Shown here piece by piece: positions 24,661-35,010 of a stretch of 64,000 nucleotides of DNA. The first letter of the stretch is position 1; each line of letters starts with the position of its first letter. The translations under genes were made by a program, and so were the position numbers. This stretch comes from Cotesia glomerata (taxonomy: Eukaryota > Arthropoda > Insecta > Hymenoptera > Braconidae): contig NC_058161.1 of the NCBI RefSeq assembly GCF_020080835.1, positions 1,302,001 to 1,366,000 on the forward strand, given 5' to 3'. The notes under the pieces were generated by a model. It saw only the letters and a list, made by a program, of their open reading frames with translations, searched no databases and was not told the DNA's origin.

Positions 24661-25400
24661 TCTAAAAAACTTAAAGTACCAATTTATCTCGATATGTAAA
24701 TCACCCCCGTCCTTTTTCTCGCTCAGCAATACAAGTAGCAGACGAAAAAATGAATGCCTGATTTCAATGATAACAATAAAGCTGGTTGGTATCTGACGAG
24801 GGTTCTATCTTGGCACTTTAAAAGTGATAAAGTAAAATAAAATAAAAATAATTTAACCTACTTGCATTACTAATAAGGAAAGGAGGGAAACGAAGCAGCT
24901 TGGTGGTGGAATGACGAGAAAAAGAGAGCAAGACTCTTGAATGCTGTACTTAACGCATCGCTCATTGGAAGTCGGAGCATTTAAAAGTTCTTTCTTAAGA
25001 GTATTCATTGACTCAGTAGACGAGCAAGAGAGAGAGAGAGAGAGAGAGGAGGGAGAGGTAGTTTCTTACTCTACTCCTTACTCCTTACCTCTGGGTGTTT
25101 TACTCCTACTTTAAAAGCTAGTAAGTATAGGTACTTTCTTCATTGACTCTTTCTTTCTACTACGCTCAAGCGTACTACGCGGCATAGTAAGCACGCGCTA
25201 AAATATCCCCGCTTACTACTCGCTCTGTTTTTTCTCTAATTATGAATGAAAACTCGAATGAGTAAGACTTGTATACTTATATATGTCTCGAAGTTTCAGT
25301 CGCTAGTGAGATTACAATTACTTCATTTTATTCGAGCATTCATTTCGCGAGGAATTTCTTAGATAAAGAAAGTTAGTTGTGTTGGATTGTATATTGTGAA
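24661..25400. other. Balanced island with (GA)n
   Basis: It contains a pure GA run at about 25026-25049 followed by GGAGGGAGAGG. GA runs bind GAGA factor in flies. No reading frame of note. Confidence 0.45.
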
Positions 25401-26270
25401 ATAAGACGGATCTATTGAAATTTTGTTACCTTCATTGGCGTAATTTGATGGAATGAACTAAACACCTGACAAATGTTCGATATTTTTTTAATTTATTTCT
25501 AGTTTGAGGAAAAATTTTTACTGTAGATAAATAATGCATTTTTTTAAATTCAAGTTTGATAAGAGAAATAATAAAAATTTTTAATTGAATAAACGCATCG
25601 TTTTTTTACTTAAAATTTTTTTTGCCTGATTTGAAAGAAAAAAATGATTTTTCTATCAGAATATTTTTATCCGGAAACAACTTAATTTTTATTAAGTAAG
25701 AATTTTTCTTGGTTCAATAATTTTTTTATTAATAAAGTTGGTCAAAATATATTTTACAACTTTATTTACATTGATAAAAAAATTAATTTGATGAAAAAAA
25801 GAAAAATCTTAAATCAAAAACATAATTTCAAAGAATTTATTCAATATTTTTTATAAAATTTCATTTAGATTGATAAAAAATGTCTTTGTTCACAAAAAAA
25901 AAAAAAAAAAAAAATAATTTTAAAGAGATCGTTTTTAACTAATTAAAGAATTATTGAACTACTAGATTTTGTTGCTTATTGATAAAAAAAAATCTAAAAT
26001 GACCAATTTTTCCGTCCAAAAATTTCTCTATCATATTTAAACTCTTAAAATTAACTTTTAAAAACTTGATTAATTAATTAAAATTAACTTTTAAAAAGTT
26101 AACTAAAATTAACTTTCTTCTTTCAAAATTCTTTTTTTCGGATCGTTAATTTTCCAATCAGCGTCCAATCTAATTAACGAATCCCCAAAATAAACCTCAG
26201 AGCGTTAAATAAAAGCTAACTATATTAAATTAACCCTCAAAAAACCTCGAAAAAAGATTAAACTGACATT
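25401..26270. other. AT-rich tract
   Basis: Degenerate AT-rich sequence with a poly-A run near 25893-25914. No gene. Confidence 0.5.
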
Positions 26271-27176
26271 GCCCAGATAGGAGGGCGTGCCAAAACCGAT
26301 TGAAGCAAAATCCCATCCTCGGAATTCCTTATTCCGTCTTTCGTCTGCAACTCTGCAGTACAAGATGCAGTCTTAGCACATAACAGAAGCACAGAGTCCT
26401 TCCTCCGCTGCTATTTCTATCCAGATTCCTATCCGGAGTGTCTAGAGTCTGATTTTAAAGCCGGTGGAGTGTAGAGAGTCTAGTAGAGTAGAGAGTGACG
26501 GTGCTGGCGTTCATAAACACAAAGAGAGTGGGTAAGACGTGGTAAGACAGGGCTGGTGCACGCTCGGGTTTTCAATTTTCGATGATTCCAGCGAATTCGG
26601 TGTAGCAGTAACAGGCGTCGGTGGGTGAATGGGAGATGGGTGACGGGTGACGGGCGATGGGTGGCGAACACCGCGAGAAGCACTTGAACTCGGTTGCATG
26701 TGGTGCTCACCACCCACAACCCAACCCAGCCCAAGCTTCAGCCCGAGTTGAGCCCCAAGCTGCTCCGCTGTCGGATATTCTACGGTTTAAGCCCAACAAA
26801 GTTAGGACAAGTGAGTGTGTGAGTGTGTGAGCGTGTGTGTGCTGGGCGTGGCCTCCCGGTGGTCGTTGGCCAATCAGAGGCTGGCCACCCCCGACCCACA
26901 AGTCCACATCCACCCTACATACATATTGATCTCGTGGTCCTTGCTCTCCCGCCTTCGCAGCTCTCTTCCTTCGAAGCTTCTTCTCTTCCCCGCAGCCCTT
27001 CACCCTTCGCTGTACTTTCTACCCCACATCCTTGCTCTTGTCCCTAGCTTCCAGCTCACCCTCGCCCGAACCCACAGACGCTTCACCCCTCCGACCCAAA
27101 CCCGCATAAGCCAACCACCAGAAGGTCGTCTGACCAATACCATCACCAAATATTTTACTCACGTGTGTGAATATTC
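26271..27176. other. GC-rich island with TG and CCCA repeats
   Basis: One of the GC-richest stretches (26600-27110), with GTGAGTGTGTGAGTGTG near 26811 and ACGGGTGACGGGCGATGG near 26640. Long open frames exist in several phases on both strands (134 codons + at 26815-27219; 98 codons - at 26707-27003). They overlap each other and none resembles a known protein. Confidence 0.45.
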
Positions 27177-27580
27177 CAGCTTTTTGTTCTTAGGTTTACT
27201 CCCACATTCCATTTTTTAGCCGTTGATTTTTATTTTTATTTAAGAGATTGAAATTTTACATTGAAAGGTTGACTTTGTTCGAAAGAAATAATTTTTTTGA
27301 TTGTTATAAAATTATTTGGTAATTATTTACAAGTGGAATCAATCTATAGCCCCTGTTAATTTTTTTTTCCATCAAATCCAGCTTTTTGTTCTTAAGTTTA
27401 CTTCCACATACTATTTTTTAGCCGTTGATTTTTATTTTTATTTAAGAGATTGAAATTTTATATTGAAAGGTTGATTTTGGTCGAAAGAAATAATTTTTTT
27501 TTATTATTATAAAATTATTTGGTAATTATTTACAAGTAGGATCAATCTATAAAACTTGTTAATTTTTTTTTTTTTATCAA
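27177..27580. repeat. 202-bp direct tandem duplication
   Basis: Unit 1 starts CAGCTTTTTGTTCTTAGG at 27177 and unit 2 CAGCTTTTTGTTCTTAAG at 27379. Both carry AGCCGTTGATTTTTATTTTT and end in the left TIR of the 8-bp-TSD MITE (GGTAATTATTTACAAGT at 27318 and 27531). The duplication therefore seems to have happened after the MITE inserted, copying its left end. Confidence 0.85.
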
Positions 27581-27844
27581 ATTGATCAATTTTTTTTTCG
27601 TTCTTTTTTTTGTACTTTTTAAAAAAAAGATAAAATAGAAATTTTATCCAAAAATATGAGAGCCAAAATTTTTTCCAATTTTTAAAGGCGAAAAAGCTAT
27701 CGAAATCTTTATTTTTTTCTTTGACGATATTTATGATCATAAAAGCGCCGTAAAAACAAGCAGAATAAAAAAAATTTTTAAATATTAATTTTTTCACCTA
27801 ATTATGGTCCAAAATGTGGTTGACTCCACTTATAAATAATTACC
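27531..27844. mobile_element. MITE, same family as 13634-13793, longer copy
   Basis: The left end GGTAATTATTTACAAGTAGG and right end CCACTTATAAATAATTACC are inverted. The flanks AATTATTT (27523-27530) and AATGATTT (27845-27852) match at seven of eight bases, as an ageing 8-bp duplication would. It is 314 bp. The 96-codon minus frame inside is Lys/Phe/Ile-rich from AT content and is not accepted. Confidence 0.82.
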
Positions 27845-27852
27845 AATGATTT

Positions 27853-28400
27853 TTAAGAGTTTCATTATTTTAAATTAAGAAAAAAATTCTTAAACTAAGA
27901 AATTTTTTTAATCTAAAAGAATTTAACTAGTACCAAGAAATTTTCTGCTTTATTTGAATTGGAAAATATTTTTAAAGAAGTGTTTTTGGTTCAAAATTTT
28001 TTTTTAAAGAAGTTAAAAAATTTATCAGTTTTTTAAATGAAAAAAAAAATTTTTTTTTCAGCAATCTAATAAGTTAATAATTCTTGAAATAATTTTTCTA
28101 TAGTTAAAAATTTCATAGTTTTTCTTTTAGAAAAGCTTTAAAAGTTTTTAAGTAATTTTTTATCAGTGAAATATTTAAAGTTTATTTAGTTAAAATTGAT
28201 TTTTATGAATAAATACAATAATTATTAATAAAATAATTTAATTTGAAGTTTTTCTTTAATAAAAGTTCGAAAATATCAACTTACTATTGCATAATAATTA
28301 AAATTACAATTTAAATTAAATATTTAAAAAGTATAAATATAAATTCTAAGAACAGAAACATTTATAGAAAGTACATTATTTTTATATTCCTGAAGCGAAT
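27853..28400. other. AT-rich tract
   Basis: Degenerate A/T runs; nothing recognised. Confidence 0.5.
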
Positions 28401-29060
28401 AAAATTTGAGTCTTGTCACGTCGCTTGTCAGTTAACGCTCTTTCGTTTCCTCCTTTATCCACTTACACGTCCTACAGTAGTTCTGAGTCTATAGATTTAA
28501 GCAACTGCGGACTTATATCTAAAAATATAAATTCTCAGTCGAAATATTTAATCATTTATCAATTTCCGATTCGCGTTATCAACTTCGTACGATTTTAATT
28601 AAAGTAAATGCTGAAAATTTTTGGTGTGAGAGCCAAAATTGTCACTCAAATGTTTGTGTATTGGATTAAAAGCAAACGGTTAGTGACAATGAGGGTAGTC
28701 GAGTGAGGTCGCGGGGCCAGAGTCAAAAAAACGAGGAAATATATGTCGAGTTTGAATAAAACAAAACAGAAGAAAAGGAGTAGAGAGAAAAGCTTTGGGA
28801 ATAATAACAAAGCGGTGGCCCCTCGGGCGCTAAACAATGCAGTCGGCGAGCTAAAACAAAGGAATAAACATGAAAAGACAAAGAGGGAGCCGTTTGAATC
28901 CGTAATTTGTCCCAGAGTTTCTTTGTTTTAGCATATCACCGTGTTCATGCCCCCTGCTGGACCAATCTCGAATAAACTGACGTTTCTATCCCCAAATTGT
29001 AGTCTTATTAATTTTTCCACGGCTTTATTAGCATACAACCTTTGTTCTACTTTTTATTTT
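28401..29060. other. Balanced island
   Basis: Balanced base use to about 29020, with no reading frame above 63 codons and no repeat recognised. Confidence 0.4.
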
Positions 29061-29227
29061 AAAGTCAATGTTATCGTCTGGATTTTTTATTAAGCATTAA
29101 TATTTATTTTTAAAGTAATAAATTTTTTTGATATGGTCCGAGGCTATTTTGAAAATAAAAAAAATTTTTTATTCTAATTTTTATACATTCTAAAAATTTT
29201 TACTGTCATAAAGATGCCATATTTAGC

Positions 29228-29780
29228 AAAAATTAATCTAATAATTAATTAAAATAATAATTAATGTTAGTTAAGCTTCTTAAAAGAGTCAAAAGGAATA
29301 ATTTTAGTTTTAAAACTAATATTCTCAATATAAACTCTCTGGTAGCGAGAAAATTTTGCGACTATGCGCCACCTGCTGGGAATTATTAGAACTAATTTTT
29401 ATAAAAAATTATATATGGATATTTCAAGGTATATTAAGCAAAGTATGGGCATGTATGGCTCAAAATGGCTAATTTTTATATAATTAAAAATTATATATGG
29501 ACACAAACCATATATATGAAGCGAAAATTAATTTAATAGTCAATTATAAATAAAAATTAATGTTAGATAAGCTTCTTAAAAGAGTCAAAAGAAATGATTT
29601 TTATTTTAAAACTAATATTCTCAAGATTAATTCTATGGTTGTGAGAAAATTTTGCGACTATGCGCCACCTGTTGGGAATTTTTAGAACTTATTTTGAAAA
29701 AAATTATAAATGAGCTTTTTAAGATATATTAAATAAGGTATGAGCATTTATGACTCAATATGGCTAACTTTTATATTTTT
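29228..29780 (-). repeat. Tandem pair of CTCF-core-bearing repeats (copies F and G)
   Basis: Two units 296 bp apart share AATTAATGTTAG(T/A)TAAGCTT and TTAAAAGAGTCAAAAG, a gap, and TTTTGCGACTATGCGCCACC. Copy F reads GCGCCACCTGCTGG (29366-29379) and copy G GCGCCACCTGTTGG (29662-29675). Copy F fits every position of the CTCF consensus CCASYAGRKGGCRS on the minus strand. ATATATGG-type palindromes follow, as in the other pairs. Confidence 0.87.
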
Positions 29781-30689
29781 AAAAATTATGTATGAATATA
29801 GACCATATATGATTATTTAAAAAATTTTTTATGAGAAAAAAAAAATATTCGATTTTGAAATAAAATTTTTGCCGACTTATATAAATTTATAGAGTAAAAG
29901 AAATAGTGAGAAAAATCTTTTGGTTTATTTACAAGCTCTTAAAGTGTTATAACATGCGGGTATGCATTAAAGTTAAGTGGATAGAAAAATGTTGGCGAGG
30001 GTAAGGAAAAATAGTTGAGAAAACTTGGCCGAGAAAACTCTTTTCTCATTATTTCTAGGTAGTTGAATTATTCACAAGACTCGGGTTATTATCCAGGCCA
30101 GGGTTAACTTCGGTCGTTCACCTTTTATTCTACTTTTTATTTATTGCCCAAAGTCACACCCGTTTTCGTTCATTTTCATTTAGAGTTATCCAAATAAATA
30201 AATAACTCTTTTGTGTTAATGGGAGAATTTTTCCTTACAGATCACAGAGACTCATTAAAGGGAAAATTATTGAATTCCTTTGTCAACCCGATACCTATTC
30301 GCCGGATAAAAAGGTGGATGAATTCATAGCGATCTAAAGGGGGAATATTCCGATAGACATGAAGTCACGTAAATTTTAAAGGGTTTCCAGTCCTCATGTC
30401 ATCTCAGACACGGTATAAAAGAGACTATGAGGAAGAATGTGAAATAAAAAGGGTTACTTTACTTCCATGTGAAAGAGGCGACAAAAGAAATAGATCTCGA
30501 ATTTCCATGGACCTTCTTCCGTTCTCATCGCGGCCTTGCCTTTACTTGTATTTTTTCTATGACATGTAAGTACATTCCTTGGTAAAAAATTTATCTTGAA
30601 TTATTTATTTTCGGTAAATTAAATTTTTTATGATAAAAATTTTGAGATAAGACAAGAAAAATTTTAATATTAAGAAAAATTTTTTTTTT
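29781..30689. other. AT spacer then balanced island (about 29,950-30,560)
   Basis: No frame above 60 codons and no repeat ends. Possibly regulatory; nothing specific was seen. Confidence 0.4.
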
Positions 30690-30812
30690 TGTAGAAAATA
30701 TCAAAAATATGAAAATATTTATGAAAACCTTTTTTATAGAAAATTAAATTTTCTAAAAAAAGTTTTCTTATCATTTTTTCTTACCTTCAATATTTCACCC
30801 AACATAATAATC
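30690..30812. repeat. Copy of the AATATTTCA(C/T)CCAACATAATAAT repeat
   Basis: TTTTATAGAAAATTAAATTTTCT and TTCAATATTTCACCCAACAT also occur, with small changes, near 4880-4950, 50195-50290 (inverted), 56800-56900 and 57490-57590 (inverted). It adjoins palindrome-family Helitrons at three of the five sites, so it may be a separate repeat or a frequent landing site. Confidence 0.55.
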
Positions 30813-31297
30813 ATAAGTAACCTTGCAGTCACTATATAACTTCCGTGACTTGTGAACCACAAATAAATAAAATTTTGCTTTATTAAATAATGAATTTTGT
30901 TAAATTGCACTGTACTTTCTTAAATATTGACGTTTTTAAAGATATAAGCTCATCTTGATGTTACACTCATCAAGAGCTTTCATTCGAGTACCCACATGCA
31001 TTTTCATATATTTTTCATATATACATATTTATAATATATATAAATATATAAAAAATTGATGTGGGTACTCAAATGAAAGGTCTTGATGAGTGTAATGTCG
31101 GAGTGAGCTTATGTCTTTAAAAATGTCAATAATTCACAAGATACAAGGTCATTTCTTGATTATGTTAAATTGCACTGTACTTTCTTAACTATTGACATTC
31201 TTAAAAATATAAGCTCATCCCGATGTCACACTCATCAAGAGCTTTCATTTGAGTACCCACATGCATTTTTATCTATTTTTCATATATAAATATTATC

Positions 31298-31357
<60 letters not shown>

Positions 31358-31672
31358 GTATATAAATATATGAAAAATTGATGTGGGTACTCAAATGAAA
31401 GGTCTAGATGAATGTAACACCAGGATAAGCTTATATCTTTAAAAATGTTAATAGTTTACAAGATACAAGGTCATTTCTTAATCATGTATCTAGAGATCGA
31501 GCCTAAATACTTATCATCATAAATTGACTATTGGTGAGAATAATAAAAAACCATGAAAAGGCATAACTGCAGGTCAAGACTTTTCCAACGATACTAAATT
31601 TAACCATAAAAACCCATTTTATCATATAAATACACTGTCCACAAAATTTTGCTTATTCCCTTATGATATAGA
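30813..31672 (-). mobile_element. Non-autonomous Helitron, palindrome family, copy P5 (two palindromes)
   Basis: The 3' terminus at the left is decayed (TAAGTAACC in place of CTAGCAACC; hairpin right arm eroded). The 5' terminus at the right, GATATAGA, is followed by T (31673). Two palindrome units lie at about 30935-31115 and 31197-31440. The centre of the second has expanded into an (AT)n run at about 31291-31354, which lengthens the potential cruciform. Confidence 0.87.
31291..31354. repeat. (AT)n microsatellite at a palindrome centre
   Basis: About 60 bases of almost pure AT lie exactly between the two arms of the second palindrome of copy P5. This fits slippage or repair at a cruciform tip. 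Confidence 0.85.
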
Positions 31673-32600
31673 TAATAATCTTCATTTAAAATTTTAATAT
31701 TATTAAAAAAAATGTTACCCCTGAATAAATTTCCTCTAACAAAAACCGAATATTAAATTACCTTTTTACACCAATCATTAATGAGCCCGAAAAAAAAATT
31801 TCCAATCGAACACAATATCGAATAAAAAAAGGTGAAACGATAGAGCTTATAAAATAATCTTTTGTGACATATGGTAATGTTCGTGGGACACATCTCGCTA
31901 GTTAACGCAAACACAAACAGTTAAACTATGCAACGCATTCACAATATCCATCGGATACATATAAATAATAATAAGAATAATGGATACGTGAAAAAGCATC
32001 CAGCATCCATCCCATTGAGACGGTATTCAATGGACCATCTCGGTTCGTTAACCAGTCTGTCGCATTTTTTACCCATCATCCGTCGAAAGGGCAACCCTTT
32101 TTTTTTTATTTCTTCCTCTTCCAATTTGAATACATTGTACCCTCGGTCCTCGGTCGACATACATATGTATATCCGACCGATACGTAAAACCCCAAACGAG
32201 GCTCCAAACTTTTGGCACTATCCTCGCTCGTATATGCACGCATCAAATATTATTTTTATTATGTATATTTTTTCGCAGTATTTTTATACCTGAGCTCAAT
32301 TGTTTCGCCCTGGCTTGACCGATTTTTTTTTTTTATTATACTCTCGATACAATGCTGCTGATTTTGATTTATATGACGCGAATGACAGTCGAACAACCAA
32401 AGGGTTGCGGAAGCTATAGTGTTTTCTCAATAACTATAAAGTTATTTTCTGATGCATGGGAAATTAGAAATTCATATATGCTATTTTTTATGCTGAATTT
32501 ATTCTATTATTTTTTTTTTGTTCAGGATTCAAGGGATTACTTTTTATGGGTGATATATTTTGGATATCAAAGAGTGGATCAAATTTAAATTACCAAACAT
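31673..32600. other. Mixed sequence, small balanced island (31,880-32,420)
   Basis: The frame of 121 codons at 31928-32293 (+) overlaps a 73-codon minus frame. Neither has a recognisable domain. No repeat was identified. Confidence 0.4.
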
Positions 32601-32689
32601 CTGACAATTTTAGGAATTTTTTATATTTCACTTGCAATTTATTTAAAAAAAAAAAATGCTTAAATAAAAATTCAGTGACTTATTAGCTT

Positions 32690-32900
32690 CCTTTGGATAA
32701 TCGAAAAAGGTATTTTTACTTTGGAATTAAATATCTTAGACTTAAATCTCTTCTAGCGAGAGAATTTTACGACAATGCGCCATCTGTTTGAGGTTTTTAG
32801 AACTAACTTTAGTCAAAAAATTATATTTGGCCTTATTAGGCTTTATATGATAAATTTTAACATCAAGACATTAAAAATTATCTGTAAACATATTGGATTA
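32690..32900 (-). repeat. CTCF-core-bearing repeat, copy H (solo)
   Basis: It contains CTTAAATCTCTTCTAGCGAG, then GACAATGCGCCATCTGTTTG. The minus-strand core is AGATGGCGC (32777-32785). Upstream GACTTATTAGCTTCCTTTGG is related to the flank of copies I and J. Confidence 0.75.
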
Positions 32901-34060
32901 ATAAAAAATTTGATTTTTACTGTTTAAATTAGTACTAAGGGGTAAAATATTTTTTTTTACAAAATAAAATCACTAAATTTAGAAAATCATGTCTATGTAA
33001 TTGAAAAAAAAAAGTGACAAAATGATTGATAAAAAGAAACTAAAAATGAAAAATAATGAAGATTCAACAAGTAGGATTTAAAAATAAGCTAGCAGGAAAA
33101 AATGTTAAAAGTGACGAAAGATAATGAAAATGTCGTTTAAGAGTGAAAGTAGTGACGAAGAAGAAGAAGAATAATAATAAGAAAAAGTAAAAATAAAAAA
33201 AATAAGTGTATAAGGGTAAAGAACTCGGTGACACAATTTCTCGAACTCAGGAAGGAGTAGAGAGACTGTGACCCTCTGGTGATGCTGATGCTGATGGAGA
33301 TGGTGTGGGGGTGACAACCTTGAACTAGATTTTTAATTGCGACTTCTTGAACCCGACGTCTTGCTCGCGCTTCTATTCGCGCCGTACCAGCGAAAACAAA
33401 ATGAAAAAGAAGAGTACCGGCGGCGTCGACGTCGACGTCGACGGTTACGACTCTTCCCGCTACCGTTGCACCATCGCCATCATTCTTTCCTCGTTCTTTA
33501 CTTACTTTCAGTTTTCTCGTTCCACTTAACTTTTGTTCGCGTCTTCCTCGCTCCCGAGGCTCCAGAAATAAAGGAGCCTCCTTCTTACGGCACAGATTTA
33601 CCCCCTGTCCCTGTTCCAAACGCGAACGCGAAAACCGTCTTCTCTTTGTCTAAGCAACAAGTAGCGCGTTCATTTTAAACGTGTCAGAGTTCTTTTGTTC
33701 GTTTAGTTTAAAGAAAACAACTAAAGAGTAAAGAACGTCATTGCCAACGCGAACTTTTACGTAAATGAGAATCTCCCGTCTGAGTCTACGTCAAGGATTC
33801 TCCTTTCCAACTATCAGCTGCTATCATCCCCGAGCTATCAACTCTACCTCGATAAAAAGATATTACGCGTTTTACATTTTTATCTTACCCATTTATTTTA
33901 TTTGCTTCCCATTAAAAGTTTTTAAGGCTTTTAAATTATTACATTTCTTATTGCCTACTTTAGTAAATTTTTTTTTTTCATAATTAATTACTTATCGAAC
34001 ATTAGTTTTTGAATTTTTTTTTAAACTCCTAGAAAAAAATTTTTAAGAATAAAATTGGCT
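32901..34060. other. AT spacer then GC island with GTCGAC hexamer run
   Basis: The island (33,230-33,850) holds three GTCGAC units at about 33427-33444 and the longest frame of the window, 160 codons on the minus strand (33137-33619). That frame has a basic N-terminal half, an Asp/Val run from the hexamer and a Leu/Ile/Phe-rich end from AT repeats, and matches no family I know. Antiparallel + frames cover the same bases. I regard coding as unlikely. Confidence 0.4.
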
Positions 34061-35010
34061 ATATTAGGCCATATCAGGATATATATGGCTAAATATGTCT
34101 ATATTTGACTTGATAAATCTATATGCAGCTTAATGTGATCATAAATACCGATATAAATTTTTTATCGAAGTTAGTTTTAAAAAAATCCAACAGGTGGCGC
34201 ATGATTGCTAAATTTTCTCGCTACAAGAGAGTTGAGTTTGAGATATATAATTTTAAATTTAAAAAAAATCGTTTTTTCTTTTAAGAAGCTAAGAATAAGT
34301 CGCTAGTTTTTAGTTTACTTAACTTCTAAACCAATTTTAGCCCAATTTAATTAAATGATTAATTTTTTATGAAATTAATTAGCGTTAAAAATTATAATAA
34401 TACATTTTTCTTTTCATATTAAGCTTGATATATCCGTATGTGACTTGATATATCTATATGTAGGTTAATATGATCATAAATACTGAGTTATAATTTTTTT
34501 TATCGAAGTTAGTTTTTAAAAAATCCAACAGGTGGCGCATAATCGCTTAATTTTCTCGGTATAAGAGAGTTGAGTTTGAGATATTTAGTTTTACATAAAA
34601 AAATTTTTTTTCTGTCTATTGAAAAGCTGATAAGTCGCTAGTTTTGAGTTTACTTAACTTCTAAACTAATTTTAGCCCAATCCAATAAAATAATTAATTT
34701 TTTTATCAAATTAATAAGAGTTTTTTTTTTTTTTTTTAATTTGTTTAAAGTCGCATAAACTACTGAGGTCATGAGCGAGTACGGTAGGGGGTAAATTTTT
34801 GAGATTGGAACTCGTTTTATTTTTTGGCCTGAGCAGAATAATACATTTAAATATTGAAAATATTCATTGGTGTACGCCGGACTCGAACCTGGTCCAATGC
34901 TTTGGTAAGCAAGGGCCGGATCCGATAGGGCTACTGCGCGCCTATTAATAAGAGTTAAAAATTATAATAATACATTTTTTTTTTCATATTAAGCTTGATA
35001 TGGCCATTTT
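34061..35010 (+). repeat. Tandem pair of CTCF-core-bearing repeats (copies I and J)
   Basis: Two units 338 bp apart contain TTATCGAAGTTAGTTTTAA, then CCAACAGGTGGCGCAT (34187 and 34525), then GAGAGTTGAGTTTGAGATAT and TTAGTTTACTTAACTTCTAA. Both AGGTGGCGC cores are intact (34192-34200 and 34530-34538). Unit J is interrupted by a SINE at 34723-34943. Unit I shows the uninterrupted sequence. Confidence 0.88.
34723..34943 (-). mobile_element. tRNA-derived SINE with 13-bp target-site duplication
   Basis: The element lies on the minus strand. Its head (34943 leftwards) has an A-box-like TAGCCCTATCGG and a B box GGTTCGAGTCC (34879-34889 complement), about 33 bases apart as in a tRNA. It ends in an A run (T run at 34723-34737 on the + strand). 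ATTAATAAGAGTT is duplicated exactly at 34710-34722 and 34944-34956. The T-arm and acceptor stems do not pair well, so it is not a working tRNA. About 220 bp. Confidence 0.88.

Noticed and set aside
26707..27219. Overlapping long frames on both strands in the GC island
   Set aside because: Several phases are open at once because stop codons are rare in GC-rich DNA. None shows a known domain or a preferred phase.
34871..34943. Functional tRNA gene
   Set aside because: A and B boxes are present, but acceptor and T stems pair poorly. The sequence is part of a 221-bp element with A tail and target duplication, so it is a SINE.
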